From Alphaproteobacteria bacterium (GTDB lineage: Bacteria > Pseudomonadota > Alphaproteobacteria > JAUHZY01), in NCBI GenBank assembly GCA_030425825.1, contig JAUHZY010000001.1:248001-312000 (forward strand): a stretch of DNA of 64,000 nt, read 5' to 3'. Under the pieces are notes generated by a model, which did no database searches, was not told the origin of the DNA, and saw only the letters and a list, made by a program, of their open reading frames with translations. This document shows, in pieces, positions 53,234 through 62,418 of this stretch. The position numbers were made by a program, and so were the translations under genes. Each line of letters starts with the position of its first letter. Position 1 is the stretch's first letter.

Positions 53234-54537
53234 GAAGGTCTCCCGACGGAATGATAGTCAAATCCGTGCTCTTTCATTTCATGTGGTTTATAAATATTTC
53301 TTAGGTCAATGACCAGGGGTGATTTTAACTTATTTTTCAGTTCAGTCAAATCGAGTGCGCGAAACCTGTTCCACTCAGTCAGTAGAACAAGCGCATCTGC
53401 GCCTTCTGCTGCAAGATACGAGTTTTCACAGTACGTAATATCATCCAAGTGTTTTTTCGCCTCATTCATGGCTTCAGGATCAAAGGCACGAATTTCCGCG
53501 CCAGCTTTTTGAAGAGCAGGAACAATGTCCAGAGATGGGCTGTCACGCATGTCATCCGTATTTGCTTTGAATGCCAGTCCAAGGACGGCAATTGTTTTAC
53601 CTTTAATGTCACCGCCACAAGCCTTGATAATTTTATCTGCCATGTTTTTTTTACGTGCGGCGTTGCTGTCAATGACCGACTCAACAATTGTGATCGGAGA
53701 TCCAGCGTCACCAGCTGTTTTTGCCAGTGCTAAAGTATCTTTTGGAAAGCATGATCCACCATATCCAGGACCAGGGTGTAGAAATTTTGGTCCGATACGG
53801 TTGTCGCTGCCCATGCCTTTGGCAATGTCTTGAACATTTGCGCCCAGTTTTTCACACAGATCAGCCATTTCATTAATAAAGCCAATTTTCACAGCCAGGA
53901 ATGCGTTAGACGCGTATTTAATTAACTCACTTGAACGAATTGTTGTAAAAATAAGAGGGGCTTCACGAAGGTTTAGCGGGCGGTAAAGATCTTGCATAAC
54001 CTTTTTTGCGCGTTCGCTTTCAACGCCAACGACAACACGGTTCGGGCGCATAAAGTCTTCGATCGCAGATCCTTCACGTAAAAACTCAGGATTAGAAGCA
54101 ACGTCAAATTCAAGATCAGCGCGTTTATCACGGATAATCTTATAAACAGCTTCGCTGGTTCCAACAGGTACGGTTGATTTTGTTGTAATCACCGCATAGT
54201 GATCTAGGTGCTCGGCCACTTCTTCGGCAACGCCGTAAACATATTTCATGTCGGCATGACCGTCTTCAGGGCGTGGAGGCGTGCCAACAGCAATGAAAAC
54301 AACTTCGGCATCTGAAATGCCTTCTTTGAGAGAGGTCGTGAATTTCAAGCGACCTTGTTGTGCGTTGTCTATAACCATTTCTTCAAGGCCAGGTTCGTAA
54401 ATAGGGATTTTACCATTGTTTAGGCCATCAATTTTCGAGATGTCTTGGTCAATGCACGTCACGTGGTGTCCAAATTCAGAAAAACATGTTCCCGTCACAA
54501 GCCCCACATAGCCCGTTCCTACAATCGCAATCTTCAT
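53230..54537 (-). CDS. ugd: UDP-glucose 6-dehydrogenase
   Basis: A 435-residue enzyme oxidising UDP-glucose to UDP-glucuronate. Rossmann start MKIAIVGTGYVGLVTGTCFS, catalytic Cys in GYGGSCFPKDTLAL (about 260), and GLAFKANTDDMRDSPSL near the C-terminal domain. It is first in the ugd-algC pair. Confidence 0.95.
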   Translation of the reverse strand: MKIAIVGTGYVGLVTGTCFSEFGHHVTCIDQDISKIDGLNNGKIPIYEPGLEEMVIDNAQQGRLKFTTSLKEGISDAEVVFIAVGTPPRPEDGHADMKYVYGVAEEVAEHLDHYAVITTKSTVPVGTSEAVYKIIRDKRADLEFDVASNPEFLREGSAIEDFMRPNRVVVGVESERAKKVMQDLYRPLNLREAPLIFTTIRSSELIKYASNAFLAVKIGFINEMADLCEKLGANVQDIAKGMGSDNRIGPKFLHPGPGYGGSCFPKDTLALAKTAGDAGSPITIVESVIDSNAARKKNMADKIIKACGGDIKGKTIAVLGLAFKANTDDMRDSPSLDIVPALQKAGAEIRAFDPEAMNEAKKHLDDITYCENSYLAAEGADALVLLTEWNRFRALDLTELKNKLKSPLVIDLRNIYKPHEMKEHGFDYHSVGRPS

Positions 54538-54680
54538 GAAAAATCTTCCTTAAAGTTCATAGTAGGCGATGAGTTTACTTGAAAAGGTAAGGGTGGGGCA
54601 AGAGGGAATATTTGACTTATTTTTTGTTGACAGAAACATGTATGAAGTATCTAATAAAGAGAAATAATTGACAGGCAAAA

Positions 54681-55046
54681 ATGGCACTTAATAGTTTAAA
54701 AAAACTTACTGATAAGTATCTTCAAGGGTATGTTGATTTGCTGCTTGAGGACTCAGCTCAGACGGCTGCAGCTCATCTTCGCATGAGGCGTAAGACGGAA
54801 AAAAGTTTTTCTGATGAAGCGGTTTATAAAGACCTTAGAGATAATTATACAGGGAACCTCGTCGGGTCTCCTGGAGATAGTTTTTTATATGCATGTCAGG
54901 AAATTCTCAGAAATGATTATCATAAAGAATATCTCCTTAAGAAAATTGAAGCTGTGGAGAAGGCTGGTAAGGCGTATTTCCATCCAGACAGTTCAGGTGA
55001 GGCAGTGTTGTTAACAAAGAAAGATGTCTTAGCAGGCCGGTGGTAG
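54681..55046 (+). CDS. Small unknown protein
   Basis: A 121-residue mostly helical protein (LKKLTDKYLQGYVDLLLEDS, then HLRMRRKTEKSF) without signal or membrane segment. The C-terminus has EAVLLTKKDVLAGRW. I know no family. It is divergent from ugd and ends one base before the FAH gene on the other strand. The ribosome site is weak. Confidence 0.55.
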   Translation: MALNSLKKLTDKYLQGYVDLLLEDSAQTAAAHLRMRRKTEKSFSDEAVYKDLRDNYTGNLVGSPGDSFLYACQEILRNDYHKEYLLKKIEAVEKAGKAYFHPDSSGEAVLLTKKDVLAGRW

Positions 55047-55047
55047 T

Positions 55048-55875
55048 TTATCTTACTACTTGACGCATTTCACCGATTTCTTCAATACCCATTTCAACAA
55101 TATCACCTGGTTTAAGGAAAATGGGTGGTGTGCGGGCGAAGCCGACACCTGCTGGTGTTCCTGTCGCGATAACATCCCCTGGCACAAGGCGCATGAATTG
55201 GCTGATGTAAGAGACCAAGAATGGTACTTTGAAAATCATGTTTGATGTGTGGCCATCTTGCATAAGTTCACCATTTACTTTGGTCCACAGTTTGAGGTTG
55301 TGCGGATCAGGGATCACATCCTTAGTAACCAGGTAGGGCCCAAGAGGGGCAAAAGTATCTGCGCTTTTGCCTTTAATCCATTGTCCTTTGCGGTTCTTTT
55401 GAAAGTCGCGTTCCGAGACATCATTTATGATTGAATAACCACCAACATAGTCCATGGCTTCATCTTCGCTGACATATTTTGCTTCACGGCCAATGATAAC
55501 GGCCAGTTCAACTTCCCAGTCTGTTGCGGTAGATCCTGGTGGCAAGATAATATCATCATAGGGGCCGCTTAAGGCTGTTGCTGCTTTTGAAAAAAGGATA
55601 GGTTCAGAGGGCGCTTTGACGCCTTGTTCATCCGCGTGATCTTGATAATTTAGTCCAACGCAAATAATTTTACCGACTTCGGTCACAGGATTAGAAACAC
55701 GCACTTTTTCTTTCAGAGGCTCAAGAGGCTCAACGTCAATCGGCAAAGTCAAAAGACCTTCAAGGGTTTTTGGTGTGATATCCTCAACCAGTGTGCTGAT
55801 TTGATGAACTTTATTATTGTCACCAAGGATGCCTGGCTTGCCTTGTCCTTTGTCTCCGTAGCGAATAAGTCTCAT
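55048..55875 (-). CDS. Fumarylacetoacetate hydrolase family protein
   Basis: A 275-residue enzyme of the FAH superfamily. KIICVGLNYQDHADEQGVKA (about 67-86), the metal-binding E-x-E in DWEVELAVIIG, and TGTPAGVGFARTPPIFLKPG are signatures. Members hydrolyse or decarboxylate beta-diketo acids such as acylpyruvates or ureidoglycolate-like compounds. The exact substrate cannot be given. Confidence 0.92.
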   Translation of the reverse strand: MRLIRYGDKGQGKPGILGDNNKVHQISTLVEDITPKTLEGLLTLPIDVEPLEPLKEKVRVSNPVTEVGKIICVGLNYQDHADEQGVKAPSEPILFSKAATALSGPYDDIILPPGSTATDWEVELAVIIGREAKYVSEDEAMDYVGGYSIINDVSERDFQKNRKGQWIKGKSADTFAPLGPYLVTKDVIPDPHNLKLWTKVNGELMQDGHTSNMIFKVPFLVSYISQFMRLVPGDVIATGTPAGVGFARTPPIFLKPGDIVEMGIEEIGEMRQVVR

Positions 55876-55946
55876 GTAATAAACTCCTCTTAGTCTTTTG
55901 GGTTCGCAATCTATCTATTGTCCATATATTGGAGTATAATAGAGAG

Positions 55947-56552
55947 ATGATAAATGATGATACACTTTCCGCATATGAGCGTGCCCAACTTAAATGGGGT
56001 ATGTCCTCTATTTTTACGTCAAAGGTTAAGTCCGAGCAAGGAGATACCGACATTCACACACGTGTCGTTGCGATTGGTGTGGGCGTAATCCGACAGCCTG
56101 ATATGGAGCACCCTGGTATTTTAGAAATCGTGGCGCGTGAAATTATTGATAAGCCGACAGAGTGTTATTTTCATGCGATTGTTGACCTCAGCGATCCTGG
56201 TGACGAGCTGGCTCGCTTAACGCCTAGTTTCCCAGATGTCGCGCCTTTTTTAACGGAGTTTATTGGCAGTTCGCCAATCGTTATTTTTGACGATGAGAAA
56301 GAGCGTACATTGCTGGATGCGCATTTGATTCTTTGTGGTTTTCCGCCTTTTGCAGATGAAATGGTTTTTGGTGTTGATGCCTGGGTGAATCGACATATGG
56401 AAGAAGAAGACATCGACTTTGAGGGCTTTGTGTCGAGTTTTATTATTGATATTGAAAGTAACAAGTCTGTCTTGACAGGAACACGCCAGTACGTAGACCT
56501 TCTCAGTTCTATCTTCATGGAAATCAGACGTCAGGAAGAAGAGAACGCCTAG
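55947..56552 (+). CDS. DnaQ-like fold protein without exonuclease residues
   Basis: A start at the ATG gives 201 residues. Order and spacing follow the DnaQ exonuclease: GILEIVAREIIDKPTECYFH (compare IIEIGAVEV...NNFH in epsilon), then PSFPDVAPFLTEFIGSSPIV and a helix TLLDAHLILCG. The catalytic Asp-Thr-Glu is missing (the first strand reads VVAIGVGVI), and the His-Asn-x-x-Phe-Asp site is IFDDEKERTLLD. It is probably inactive as a nuclease. The assignment is by pattern alone. Its stop is shared with the convergent gene. Confidence 0.55.
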   Translation: MINDDTLSAYERAQLKWGMSSIFTSKVKSEQGDTDIHTRVVAIGVGVIRQPDMEHPGILEIVAREIIDKPTECYFHAIVDLSDPGDELARLTPSFPDVAPFLTEFIGSSPIVIFDDEKERTLLDAHLILCGFPPFADEMVFGVDAWVNRHMEEEDIDFEGFVSSFIIDIESNKSVLTGTRQYVDLLSSIFMEIRRQEEENA

Positions 56553-56941
56553 CGGTTATACGCTTTTGATGTGCCTGATGTCGTAGTTTGTCCCATTTTC
56601 TTTCCAGTCTGTTCAGCTTCTCGCCATATTTTTTCATGTTCATTTGACGTTTTCGCAGGTGTTATGTCGTATTTCTGCTGTTGCGGATTTGTATTTGCGC
56701 GGCCACTAGGTATCGGTGATGATGACTTTTTGTCGTAAGAGAATAAGATTGCAAACCCAACAACAAGGCCTGCCAGTAACGTTGTACGAATATTGTCCCA
56801 GTTGATGTTTTTTTTCCTTTTGTGTAGCGTGTGTACTTTCTCAACAGCAGCATTTTTGGGAGACGTTTGATTCGAAAAATAGTTCCAGTGTGCGGGGCGC
56901 TTGTATTGTTTTCTCTCTGATAAAACGACCGTTTTTGTCAT
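56549..56941 (-). CDS. Unknown single-pass membrane protein
   Basis: A start at MTKTVVLSERKQ, with GAGG 4 to 7 bases before, gives 130 residues; a longer ORF upstream lacks such a site. A basic region (VHTLHKRKKNINW) is followed by one membrane helix (TTLLAGLVVGFAILFSY, about residues 65-82) and a polar Ser/Thr/Gln-rich tail. No family known. Confidence 0.55.
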   Translation of the reverse strand: MTKTVVLSERKQYKRPAHWNYFSNQTSPKNAAVEKVHTLHKRKKNINWDNIRTTLLAGLVVGFAILFSYDKKSSSPIPSGRANTNPQQQKYDITPAKTSNEHEKIWREAEQTGKKMGQTTTSGTSKAYNR

Positions 56942-57028
56942 GACATCCTCTAATAAAATTTCCTTTGCCGAGAATATATTGACAAATGTCAACAGTGTCA
57001 AACTGTTTTGGCACTTTTAAAAACGTTT

Positions 57029-57526
57029 TTATGCATTTAATACGTTTTCAACTAAAACGGTTGCTGTTGCCTGTGCGGCGAGGCCTTCGCTGCGACCTGT
57101 GAAGCCGAGCATTTCTGTTGTCGTAGCTTTGATGTTGATGCGTGAGGCTTCGATGCCTGTGATACGTGCGAGTGTTTTAATCATACCGTCACGGTGCGTT
57201 GCAATGCGAGGTGCTTGGCAAATAATTGTGATATCAATATTTGTAATGATACCACCTGCTTTTTTAACTTCATCAACTGCTTTTTTGAGGAATGTTTCCG
57301 AAGGTTCGGCGCGCCAGCGTTCATCATCACAAGGGAAGTGAATACCAATATCTCCAGCACCCACAGCACCAAAAAGCGCGTCACATACAGCATGCATAGG
57401 GGCGTCAGCATCGCTGTGACCTTTTAAGCCGTGTGTGTGTGGAATTTTAACACCGCAGAGCCAAACATGATCACCTTCGCAAAACTGATGAACATCGAAG
57501 CCAAGTCCTGTACGTATATCAATCAT
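57029..57526 (-). CDS. ispF: 2-C-methyl-D-erythritol 2,4-cyclodiphosphate synthase
   Basis: A 165-residue enzyme of the non-mevalonate isoprenoid pathway. GLGFDVHQF (metal DxH), LKGHSDADAPMHAVCDAL, GDIGIHFP, and INIKATTTEMLGFTGR are all standard. It overlaps ispD by four bases; many alphaproteobacteria fuse the two, here they are separate. Confidence 0.96.
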   Translation of the reverse strand: MIDIRTGLGFDVHQFCEGDHVWLCGVKIPHTHGLKGHSDADAPMHAVCDALFGAVGAGDIGIHFPCDDERWRAEPSETFLKKAVDEVKKAGGIITNIDITIICQAPRIATHRDGMIKTLARITGIEASRINIKATTTEMLGFTGRSEGLAAQATATVLVENVLNA

Positions 57527-58203
57527 TTTTTTTGTCCTTTTAAAATTTGTATGGCAACATTCATGTCGCTTTGACGCGTGATTTTGATGTTGTCACGGTG
57601 TCCTTCAATGGCTTTGACGGGCAGACCCATTTCTTGAAAAAGGGATGTATCATCTGTCGCGTCTTTATCAATGTTTTGAAGGTGCGCATTCAGAATTTCT
57701 GTGAAATGAAAGTTTTGAGGTGTTTGGATCGCATGTGCATTTGTACGGTCAATAGGGTCTGACAAGAATCCATGTTCAACACGTTTCATTGTGTCAGGAA
57801 TGGCATAAACAGGGACAGAAGCACTATGCTTTGTAAGGCTTTCAATGCTTGCTGTAATAATGTCTGTAGTTACAAATGGGCGTGCAGCGTCATGAATCAA
57901 CACATAATCTGGATCGATTTCTTTCAATGCTTCAAGGCCATTTCTGACCGAGTCTTGTCGTCTGTCGCCGCCGTTTACAGGAGAAAGGATTTTGGTATGT
58001 TGAGGGGCATGTTGTGTGTAAAGATTGTGAGCTTCTGGATGAATAACAGCAAGAACATGGTCAACGCCTGGGTGTTGACAAAACACATCCATTGTCCGCG
58101 CCAGAATCGACTGTCCCTCCAGGTTTAGATACTGCTTTGGCATATCACCACCAAACCGTGTTCCCATACCACCAGCCATGATTAAGGCAATTGTTTTTGT
58201 CAT
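57523..58203 (-). CDS. ispD: 2-C-methyl-D-erythritol 4-phosphate cytidylyltransferase
   Basis: A start at MTKTIALIMAGG gives 226 residues and avoids overlap with the divergent dehydrogenase gene. ALIMAGGMGTRFGGDMPKQY is the nucleotide-binding loop, VLIHDAARPFVT the metal site, and RTNAHAIQTPQNF a family motif. It converts MEP to CDP-ME, upstream of IspF in the pathway. Confidence 0.95.
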   Translation of the reverse strand: MTKTIALIMAGGMGTRFGGDMPKQYLNLEGQSILARTMDVFCQHPGVDHVLAVIHPEAHNLYTQHAPQHTKILSPVNGGDRRQDSVRNGLEALKEIDPDYVLIHDAARPFVTTDIITASIESLTKHSASVPVYAIPDTMKRVEHGFLSDPIDRTNAHAIQTPQNFHFTEILNAHLQNIDKDATDDTSLFQEMGLPVKAIEGHRDNIKITRQSDMNVAIQILKGQKK

Positions 58204-58244
58204 AAAGCTTTGATACTTTCTTACATCATACAGAGGATCAAACA

Positions 58245-59189
58245 ATGAAAATAGTCATACTGGATAGCTATACCACAGATCAAGGGGATTTGTCATACTG
58301 GGATGAGTTTAAGGCGCTAGGCGCTGTAGAAATCTATCCGCGGACAAGTGTGGATGAGGTTGTTGAAAGATGTGTGGATGCGGATGCTGTGTTGACCAAT
58401 AAGGTTGTTTTGAATGAAGGCGTCCTAGAAAACTTACCAAAGTTGAAGTATATAGGTGTCTTGGCAACTGGCGTAAATGTCATTGACTTGGACGCAGCGA
58501 AAGCAAAAGGTGTGGTCGTGACAAATGTGCCAGGCTATTCCACTGATTCGGTCGCGCAGTCTGTATTCGCGTATTTGCTGGCGCTTTATAATCGTGTGAA
58601 CGAGCATGATGCTGCTGTGAAAGCAGGGAAATGGCATGGTGATTTTTGCTTTTTTACACATGATTTACACGCATTATCAGGAAAGACATTTGCCATTGTC
58701 GGTATGGGGGCAATTGGTAAAAAAGTACGTGATATTGCAGAGATATTTGGGATGCGCGTGCTGGATGTGCAATTGCCGTGGCGACCCAAGAAAGAGGGTG
58801 CTGTTGCGCTGGATGAAGCTTTGTCACAGGCCGACATCATCAGCTTGCATTGCCCGTTGACGGCTGAAACAAATCACCTTGTTGATGCTGATTTCTTGCG
58901 ACAGTGTCGGCCAAATGCGATCTTAATCAATACAGGGCGCGGTCCTTTGATTGACGAAGATGCCCTGGTAAATGCTTTGGATAAAGGTCAAATCGCACAT
59001 GCTTGTTTAGACGTTGCCAGTATTGAACCACCAATGCAAGCACAGCAAAAACTGATCATGCATGAAAAAGTTTTACAAACACCACATGTCGCATGGGGAA
59101 CAGTCGAAGCAAAAAAACGCTTGGTCCGCATTGCCTTTGATAACCTACAAGCCCACACAAAAGGACGTGAAGAAAACAGGGTGGCTTAA
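58245..59189 (+). CDS. D-2-hydroxyacid dehydrogenase, HprA (glycerate dehydrogenase)-like
   Basis: A 314-residue NAD-dependent enzyme. Rossmann loop [14 protein letters not shown] (about 150-165), catalytic Arg in [12 protein letters not shown], Glu in VASIEPPMQ, and His in QTPHVAWGT. The N-terminal [20 protein letters not shown] matches glycerate/hydroxypyruvate dehydrogenases. AGAGG precedes the start. Confidence 0.9.
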   Translation: MKIVILDSYTTDQGDLSYWDEFKALGAVEIYPRTSVDEVVERCVDADAVLTNKVVLNEGVLENLPKLKYIGVLATGVNVIDLDAAKAKGVVVTNVPGYSTDSVAQSVFAYLLALYNRVNEHDAAVKAGKWHGDFCFFTHDLHALSGKTFAIVGMGAIGKKVRDIAEIFGMRVLDVQLPWRPKKEGAVALDEALSQADIISLHCPLTAETNHLVDADFLRQCRPNAILINTGRGPLIDEDALVNALDKGQIAHACLDVASIEPPMQAQQKLIMHEKVLQTPHVAWGTVEAKKRLVRIAFDNLQAHTKGREENRVA

Positions 59190-59265
59190 CGAGATTTTAT
59201 TTTGGCCTCTCCTTGACACATGCCTAAAAATAAGGCAAAAATGTGCGTTCGTTTTGATGAGAGAT

Positions 59266-60267
59266 ATGATGTTAAAGCCTATTAAAATTGGTCCTGTTGA
59301 GGTTGAAAATCCTGTTATTCTGGCGCCTATGTCGGGGGTAACAGATTTGCCGTTCCGCCGTTTGGTCAAAGAGAGCGGGTCGGGGATTGTGGTCTCGGAG
59401 ATGATTGCGTCGGATGCAATGATTTATGAAAACCGTAAAACTTTGATGATGGCGAGTAATACGCCAGAGGAATTCCCAATGGCTGTACAATTGGCAGGAT
59501 GTGATCCTGCGAAAATGGCAGAAGCAGCGAAGCTGAATGAAGATGGTGGCGCAGCGATTATCGATATTAATTTTGGATGTCCTGTGAAAAAAGTAGTTAA
59601 CGGTCATGCAGGGTCTGCCATGATGCGAGATGAAGTACATGCTGCAAAAGTTTTGGAAGCAACTGTAAAAGCTGTGAAATTACCTGTGACGTTGAAGATG
59701 CGTATGGGATGGGATGATAACAGTTTAAACGCACCAAATCTGGCGCGTATCGCGCAGGAGTGTGGGATTCAAATGGTCACTGTTCATGGGCGCACACGTT
59801 GCCAGTTTTATAAGGGCGTTGCAGATTGGGAATTTATTCAAAGCGTCAAAGATGCGGTCAGTATACCTGTCATCGCAAATGGGGATATTACCACCCTAGA
59901 AAAAGCAAAAAAGTGCTTGGAACAGTCGGGCGCTGATGGCATAATGGTCGGCCGAGGCTGTTATGGTCGCCCATGGTTTATCAATCAAATCATGCATTTC
60001 TTTAAGACTGGGGAAGAACTTCCCGATCCAGAATTGACCGTGCAAAAAGCAACAGTTTTAAAACATTATGAAAGTATGATGAGCCATTACGGCAGTGACA
60101 CTGGCGTAAAAGTGGCGCGAAAACATTTAGGCTGGTATTCAAAAGGCCTTCATGGATCGACAGATTTTCGTGCTGAGGTTAATCGTATGCAAGACCCCAA
60201 TGAAATCATGCATTTTGTGGCTGATTTTTTTGACAGTGTTATTGAAGCAAAAGAATTGTTGAATTGA
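59266..60267 (+). CDS. dusB: tRNA-dihydrouridine synthase B
   Basis: The preferred start ([16 protein letters not shown]) gives 333 residues; a longer frame upstream overlaps the previous gene. FMN-binding start [17 protein letters not shown], catalytic Cys in [19 protein letters not shown], then [11 protein letters not shown] and [10 protein letters not shown]. It reduces uridines in the tRNA D-loop. In alphaproteobacteria the next genes are usually ntrB-ntrC; here it is a Fis-like gene. Confidence 0.95.
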   Translation: MMLKPIKIGPVEVENPVILAPMSGVTDLPFRRLVKESGSGIVVSEMIASDAMIYENRKTLMMASNTPEEFPMAVQLAGCDPAKMAEAAKLNEDGGAAIIDINFGCPVKKVVNGHAGSAMMRDEVHAAKVLEATVKAVKLPVTLKMRMGWDDNSLNAPNLARIAQECGIQMVTVHGRTRCQFYKGVADWEFIQSVKDAVSIPVIANGDITTLEKAKKCLEQSGADGIMVGRGCYGRPWFINQIMHFFKTGEELPDPELTVQKATVLKHYESMMSHYGSDTGVKVARKHLGWYSKGLHGSTDFRAEVNRMQDPNEIMHFVADFFDSVIEAKELLN

Positions 60268-60287
60268 GTTTTAAGGAGAAGAGTTTC

Positions 60288-60563
60288 ATGAGTCCCGTAT
60301 TAACAACAGAGATATTAGATAATAAACAAGCTTTGGGGCTTTCTGACATGGTTCGACAACAATTAAAGGGATATTTTCTAGGTCTAGATGGTCAGCTTCC
60401 TGCGCCAGGCCTATACAAACGTGTCATGCGTGAAATTGAAAAACCGCTTATTACAATGACATTGCAAGCAACAAACGGTAATCAGAAACACGCCGCAGAA
60501 ATCCTTGGGATGAACCGCAATACCCTGAAGAAAAAAATGGATGATTTGGGCGTCGCTGCTTAG
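60288..60563 (+). CDS. Fis-family DNA-binding protein
   Basis: A start at the ATG with AAGGAG 10 bases upstream gives 91 residues, close to E. coli Fis (98). The C-terminal HTH is TLQATNGNQKHAAEILGMNR, then NTLKKKMDDLGV, the Fis/NtrC helix-turn-helix. The N-terminal part, LSDMVRQQLKGYFLGLDGQL, is like the matching part of alphaproteobacterial NtrC. It follows dusB by 20 bases, as fis does in enterobacteria. It likely binds DNA as a dimer; target genes are unknown. Confidence 0.88.
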   Translation: MSPVLTTEILDNKQALGLSDMVRQQLKGYFLGLDGQLPAPGLYKRVMREIEKPLITMTLQATNGNQKHAAEILGMNRNTLKKKMDDLGVAA

Positions 60564-60609
60564 GTTAAATCCTCAATATTTATAAAAATAAAAACCATCA
60601 GGGAAATTT

Positions 60610-61326
60610 ATGGGTCAATCTTCTGTTCAAAAACACGAAGCCAAACAAAATTATATACGTGGACAAGATGGCGATATTGACGCGCATTTTCGTTTTATAG
60701 GTTGTATTCTGGCCGAAGCTTTGCCACTTGATTCCAGTGTTTTTACACTTCATTTAGATTCTGAAACTGTGCAGTTTTCGCGCTTGGATGCGCGGCATGA
60801 AATGATAGAGCTGGCCAATAAGAAAAATTATGCTCCTGCACAAAGCTTTCTTGGTGATGGATATCTATACGCAAAATATGGACTGCCTTTTAGCCAGGAA
60901 AGAAGTGATTACTATTTTGATCAAGCAATTAAACAAGAGCATGTTGGCGCTGCACTTGGGAAAGCGGATGTCATCATTAGAGACCATTGGTATGAAGGGT
61001 TTTCCCCAGGGCGCGCTGTGCATCTTTTAGAACCATTTATGAAAAAAGTGGGCATCATGAATTTAATTCAAAAATCACGCTATTTTTTATTGTTAGGGCA
61101 CGGTTATAAGGGGCAAAATAAATTTGGGATTGCCAAAGAGTCTTATCAAAGGTCACAAGCAGCATTTCGTCGTCGTGGTAAGGGCGAAATGGTCGATAAG
61201 CTTGGGGTTTTGATAGAAGGCCTAGAGAGTGAGCTGCAGTACCAAGGAGGATTTTTCAGAACAAAGCATGGCCCTGGAAAACCTCTGGACGGCACTGTTC
61301 TACATAATAAAAGTAAAGAGCTTTAA
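60610..61326 (+). CDS. Unknown protein with Sel1/TPR-like helices
   Basis: A 238-residue soluble protein. Residues about 60-190 contain helix pairs of Sel1/TPR character (MIELANKKNYAPAQSFLGDG, FSQERSDYYFDQAIKQEHVG, FGIAKESYQRSQAAFRRR). The N-terminus is unusual (MGQSSVQKHEAKQN). No further assignment. Its stop codon is shared with convergent rpoH. Confidence 0.6.
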   Translation: MGQSSVQKHEAKQNYIRGQDGDIDAHFRFIGCILAEALPLDSSVFTLHLDSETVQFSRLDARHEMIELANKKNYAPAQSFLGDGYLYAKYGLPFSQERSDYYFDQAIKQEHVGAALGKADVIIRDHWYEGFSPGRAVHLLEPFMKKVGIMNLIQKSRYFLLLGHGYKGQNKFGIAKESYQRSQAAFRRRGKGEMVDKLGVLIEGLESELQYQGGFFRTKHGPGKPLDGTVLHNKSKEL

Positions 61327-62276
61327 GCTGCGGGTAGAGCCTCTGCCTTGGCAAGGTAACCGCTTTCTTCAGCAAGCGTCATCATGGCTGCTTGCAGTTT
61401 CTCAAAAGCACGTTTCTCGATTTGACGGACACGCTCACGTGAAATGTCAAAGCGCACTGAAAGCTCTTCCAGTGTTTGTGGATTTTCCGTTAACTTGCGT
61501 TCAACCAAAATAATTTGCTCACGTTCATTCAGAGCACTCATCGCATCCCCTAAAAGAACGCGTCTTTTATCAAGGTCATCTGTTTCAGCAAGTTCTGTTT
61601 CTTGTGATTCATTATCATCTTTGAGCCAGTCAATCCACTCACCATCACCGTCTTGGTCATTGCTGACAGGGGCGTTTAGTGAATGATCATGGCCGCCCAA
61701 GCGCTGATCCATATTGATGACTTCTTGCTCCGAAACATCAAGCTCTCTGGCGATGTCTTCGATTTGCTCAGGCGTTAAGTTGCCTTCATCAATTTCTTGC
61801 ATTCTGTTTTTTAGCTTACGAAGATTAAAAAACAGTTTTTTCTGTGCTGCAGTTGTTCCCATTTTAACCAGGGACCATGAATGCAAAACATATTCTTGAA
61901 TAGAGGCTTTGATCCACCACATCGCATATGTTGCTAGGCGAAATCCTTTTTCAGGCTTAAAGCGCTTTACCGCTTGCATCAGGCCAACATTTCCTTCTGA
62001 AATAAGGTCATTAACAGGCAGGCCATACCCACGATACCCCATCGCAATCTTTGCAACCAAACGCAGGTGAGATGTTACCAAGTGATGTGCTGCTTCAACA
62101 TCACCATCTTCAGTCCATTTTTTAGCGTAATTAAATTCTTCTTCATGCGTCAAAATAGGGTATTTACGGATTTCTTGTAGGTAACGGTTTAGGTCACCCT
62201 CAACAATTAAATGTCCCGCAGATCCGCGTGACGTTTTTTTAGTTAAAGCCGTAGATGTACCAGTAGATTGAGTCAT
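61323..62276 (-). CDS. rpoH: RNA polymerase sigma factor RpoH (heat-shock)
   Basis: A 317-residue sigma-70 family factor. Region 1.2/2.1 LNRYLQEIRKYPILTHEEEF, region 2 HLVTSHLRLVAKIAMGYRGY and GLMQAVKRFKPEKGFRLATY, region 2.4 MWWIKASIQEYVLHSWSLVK, the RpoH box FFNLRKLKNRMQ, and region 4 RERVRQIEKRAFEKLQ. It directs chaperone and protease genes. GGAGG lies 6 bases upstream of the start. A short hairpin CCCAT-ACAGTG-ATGGG (62294-62309) lies just upstream of that. Confidence 0.95.
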   Translation of the reverse strand: MTQSTGTSTALTKKTSRGSAGHLIVEGDLNRYLQEIRKYPILTHEEEFNYAKKWTEDGDVEAAHHLVTSHLRLVAKIAMGYRGYGLPVNDLISEGNVGLMQAVKRFKPEKGFRLATYAMWWIKASIQEYVLHSWSLVKMGTTAAQKKLFFNLRKLKNRMQEIDEGNLTPEQIEDIARELDVSEQEVINMDQRLGGHDHSLNAPVSNDQDGDGEWIDWLKDDNESQETELAETDDLDKRRVLLGDAMSALNEREQIILVERKLTENPQTLEELSVRFDISRERVRQIEKRAFEKLQAAMMTLAEESGYLAKAEALPAA

Positions 62277-62418
62277 GTTCTATCCTCCAAAATCCCATAC
62301 AGTGATGGGGAATCTATCTTAACTAAGTTACCTAAAAAAACAATCTTTAAAACTTAAAATAAATATAGGTATTATGATGGCAAATTGCAATACCCTAGTA
62401 AAATAGTTGGGTATTTTT

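Noticed and set aside
59062-59265. Extended N-terminus for DusB
   Set aside because: The upstream frame lies inside the dehydrogenase gene and lacks a ribosome site; the later ATG gives the usual DusB start.
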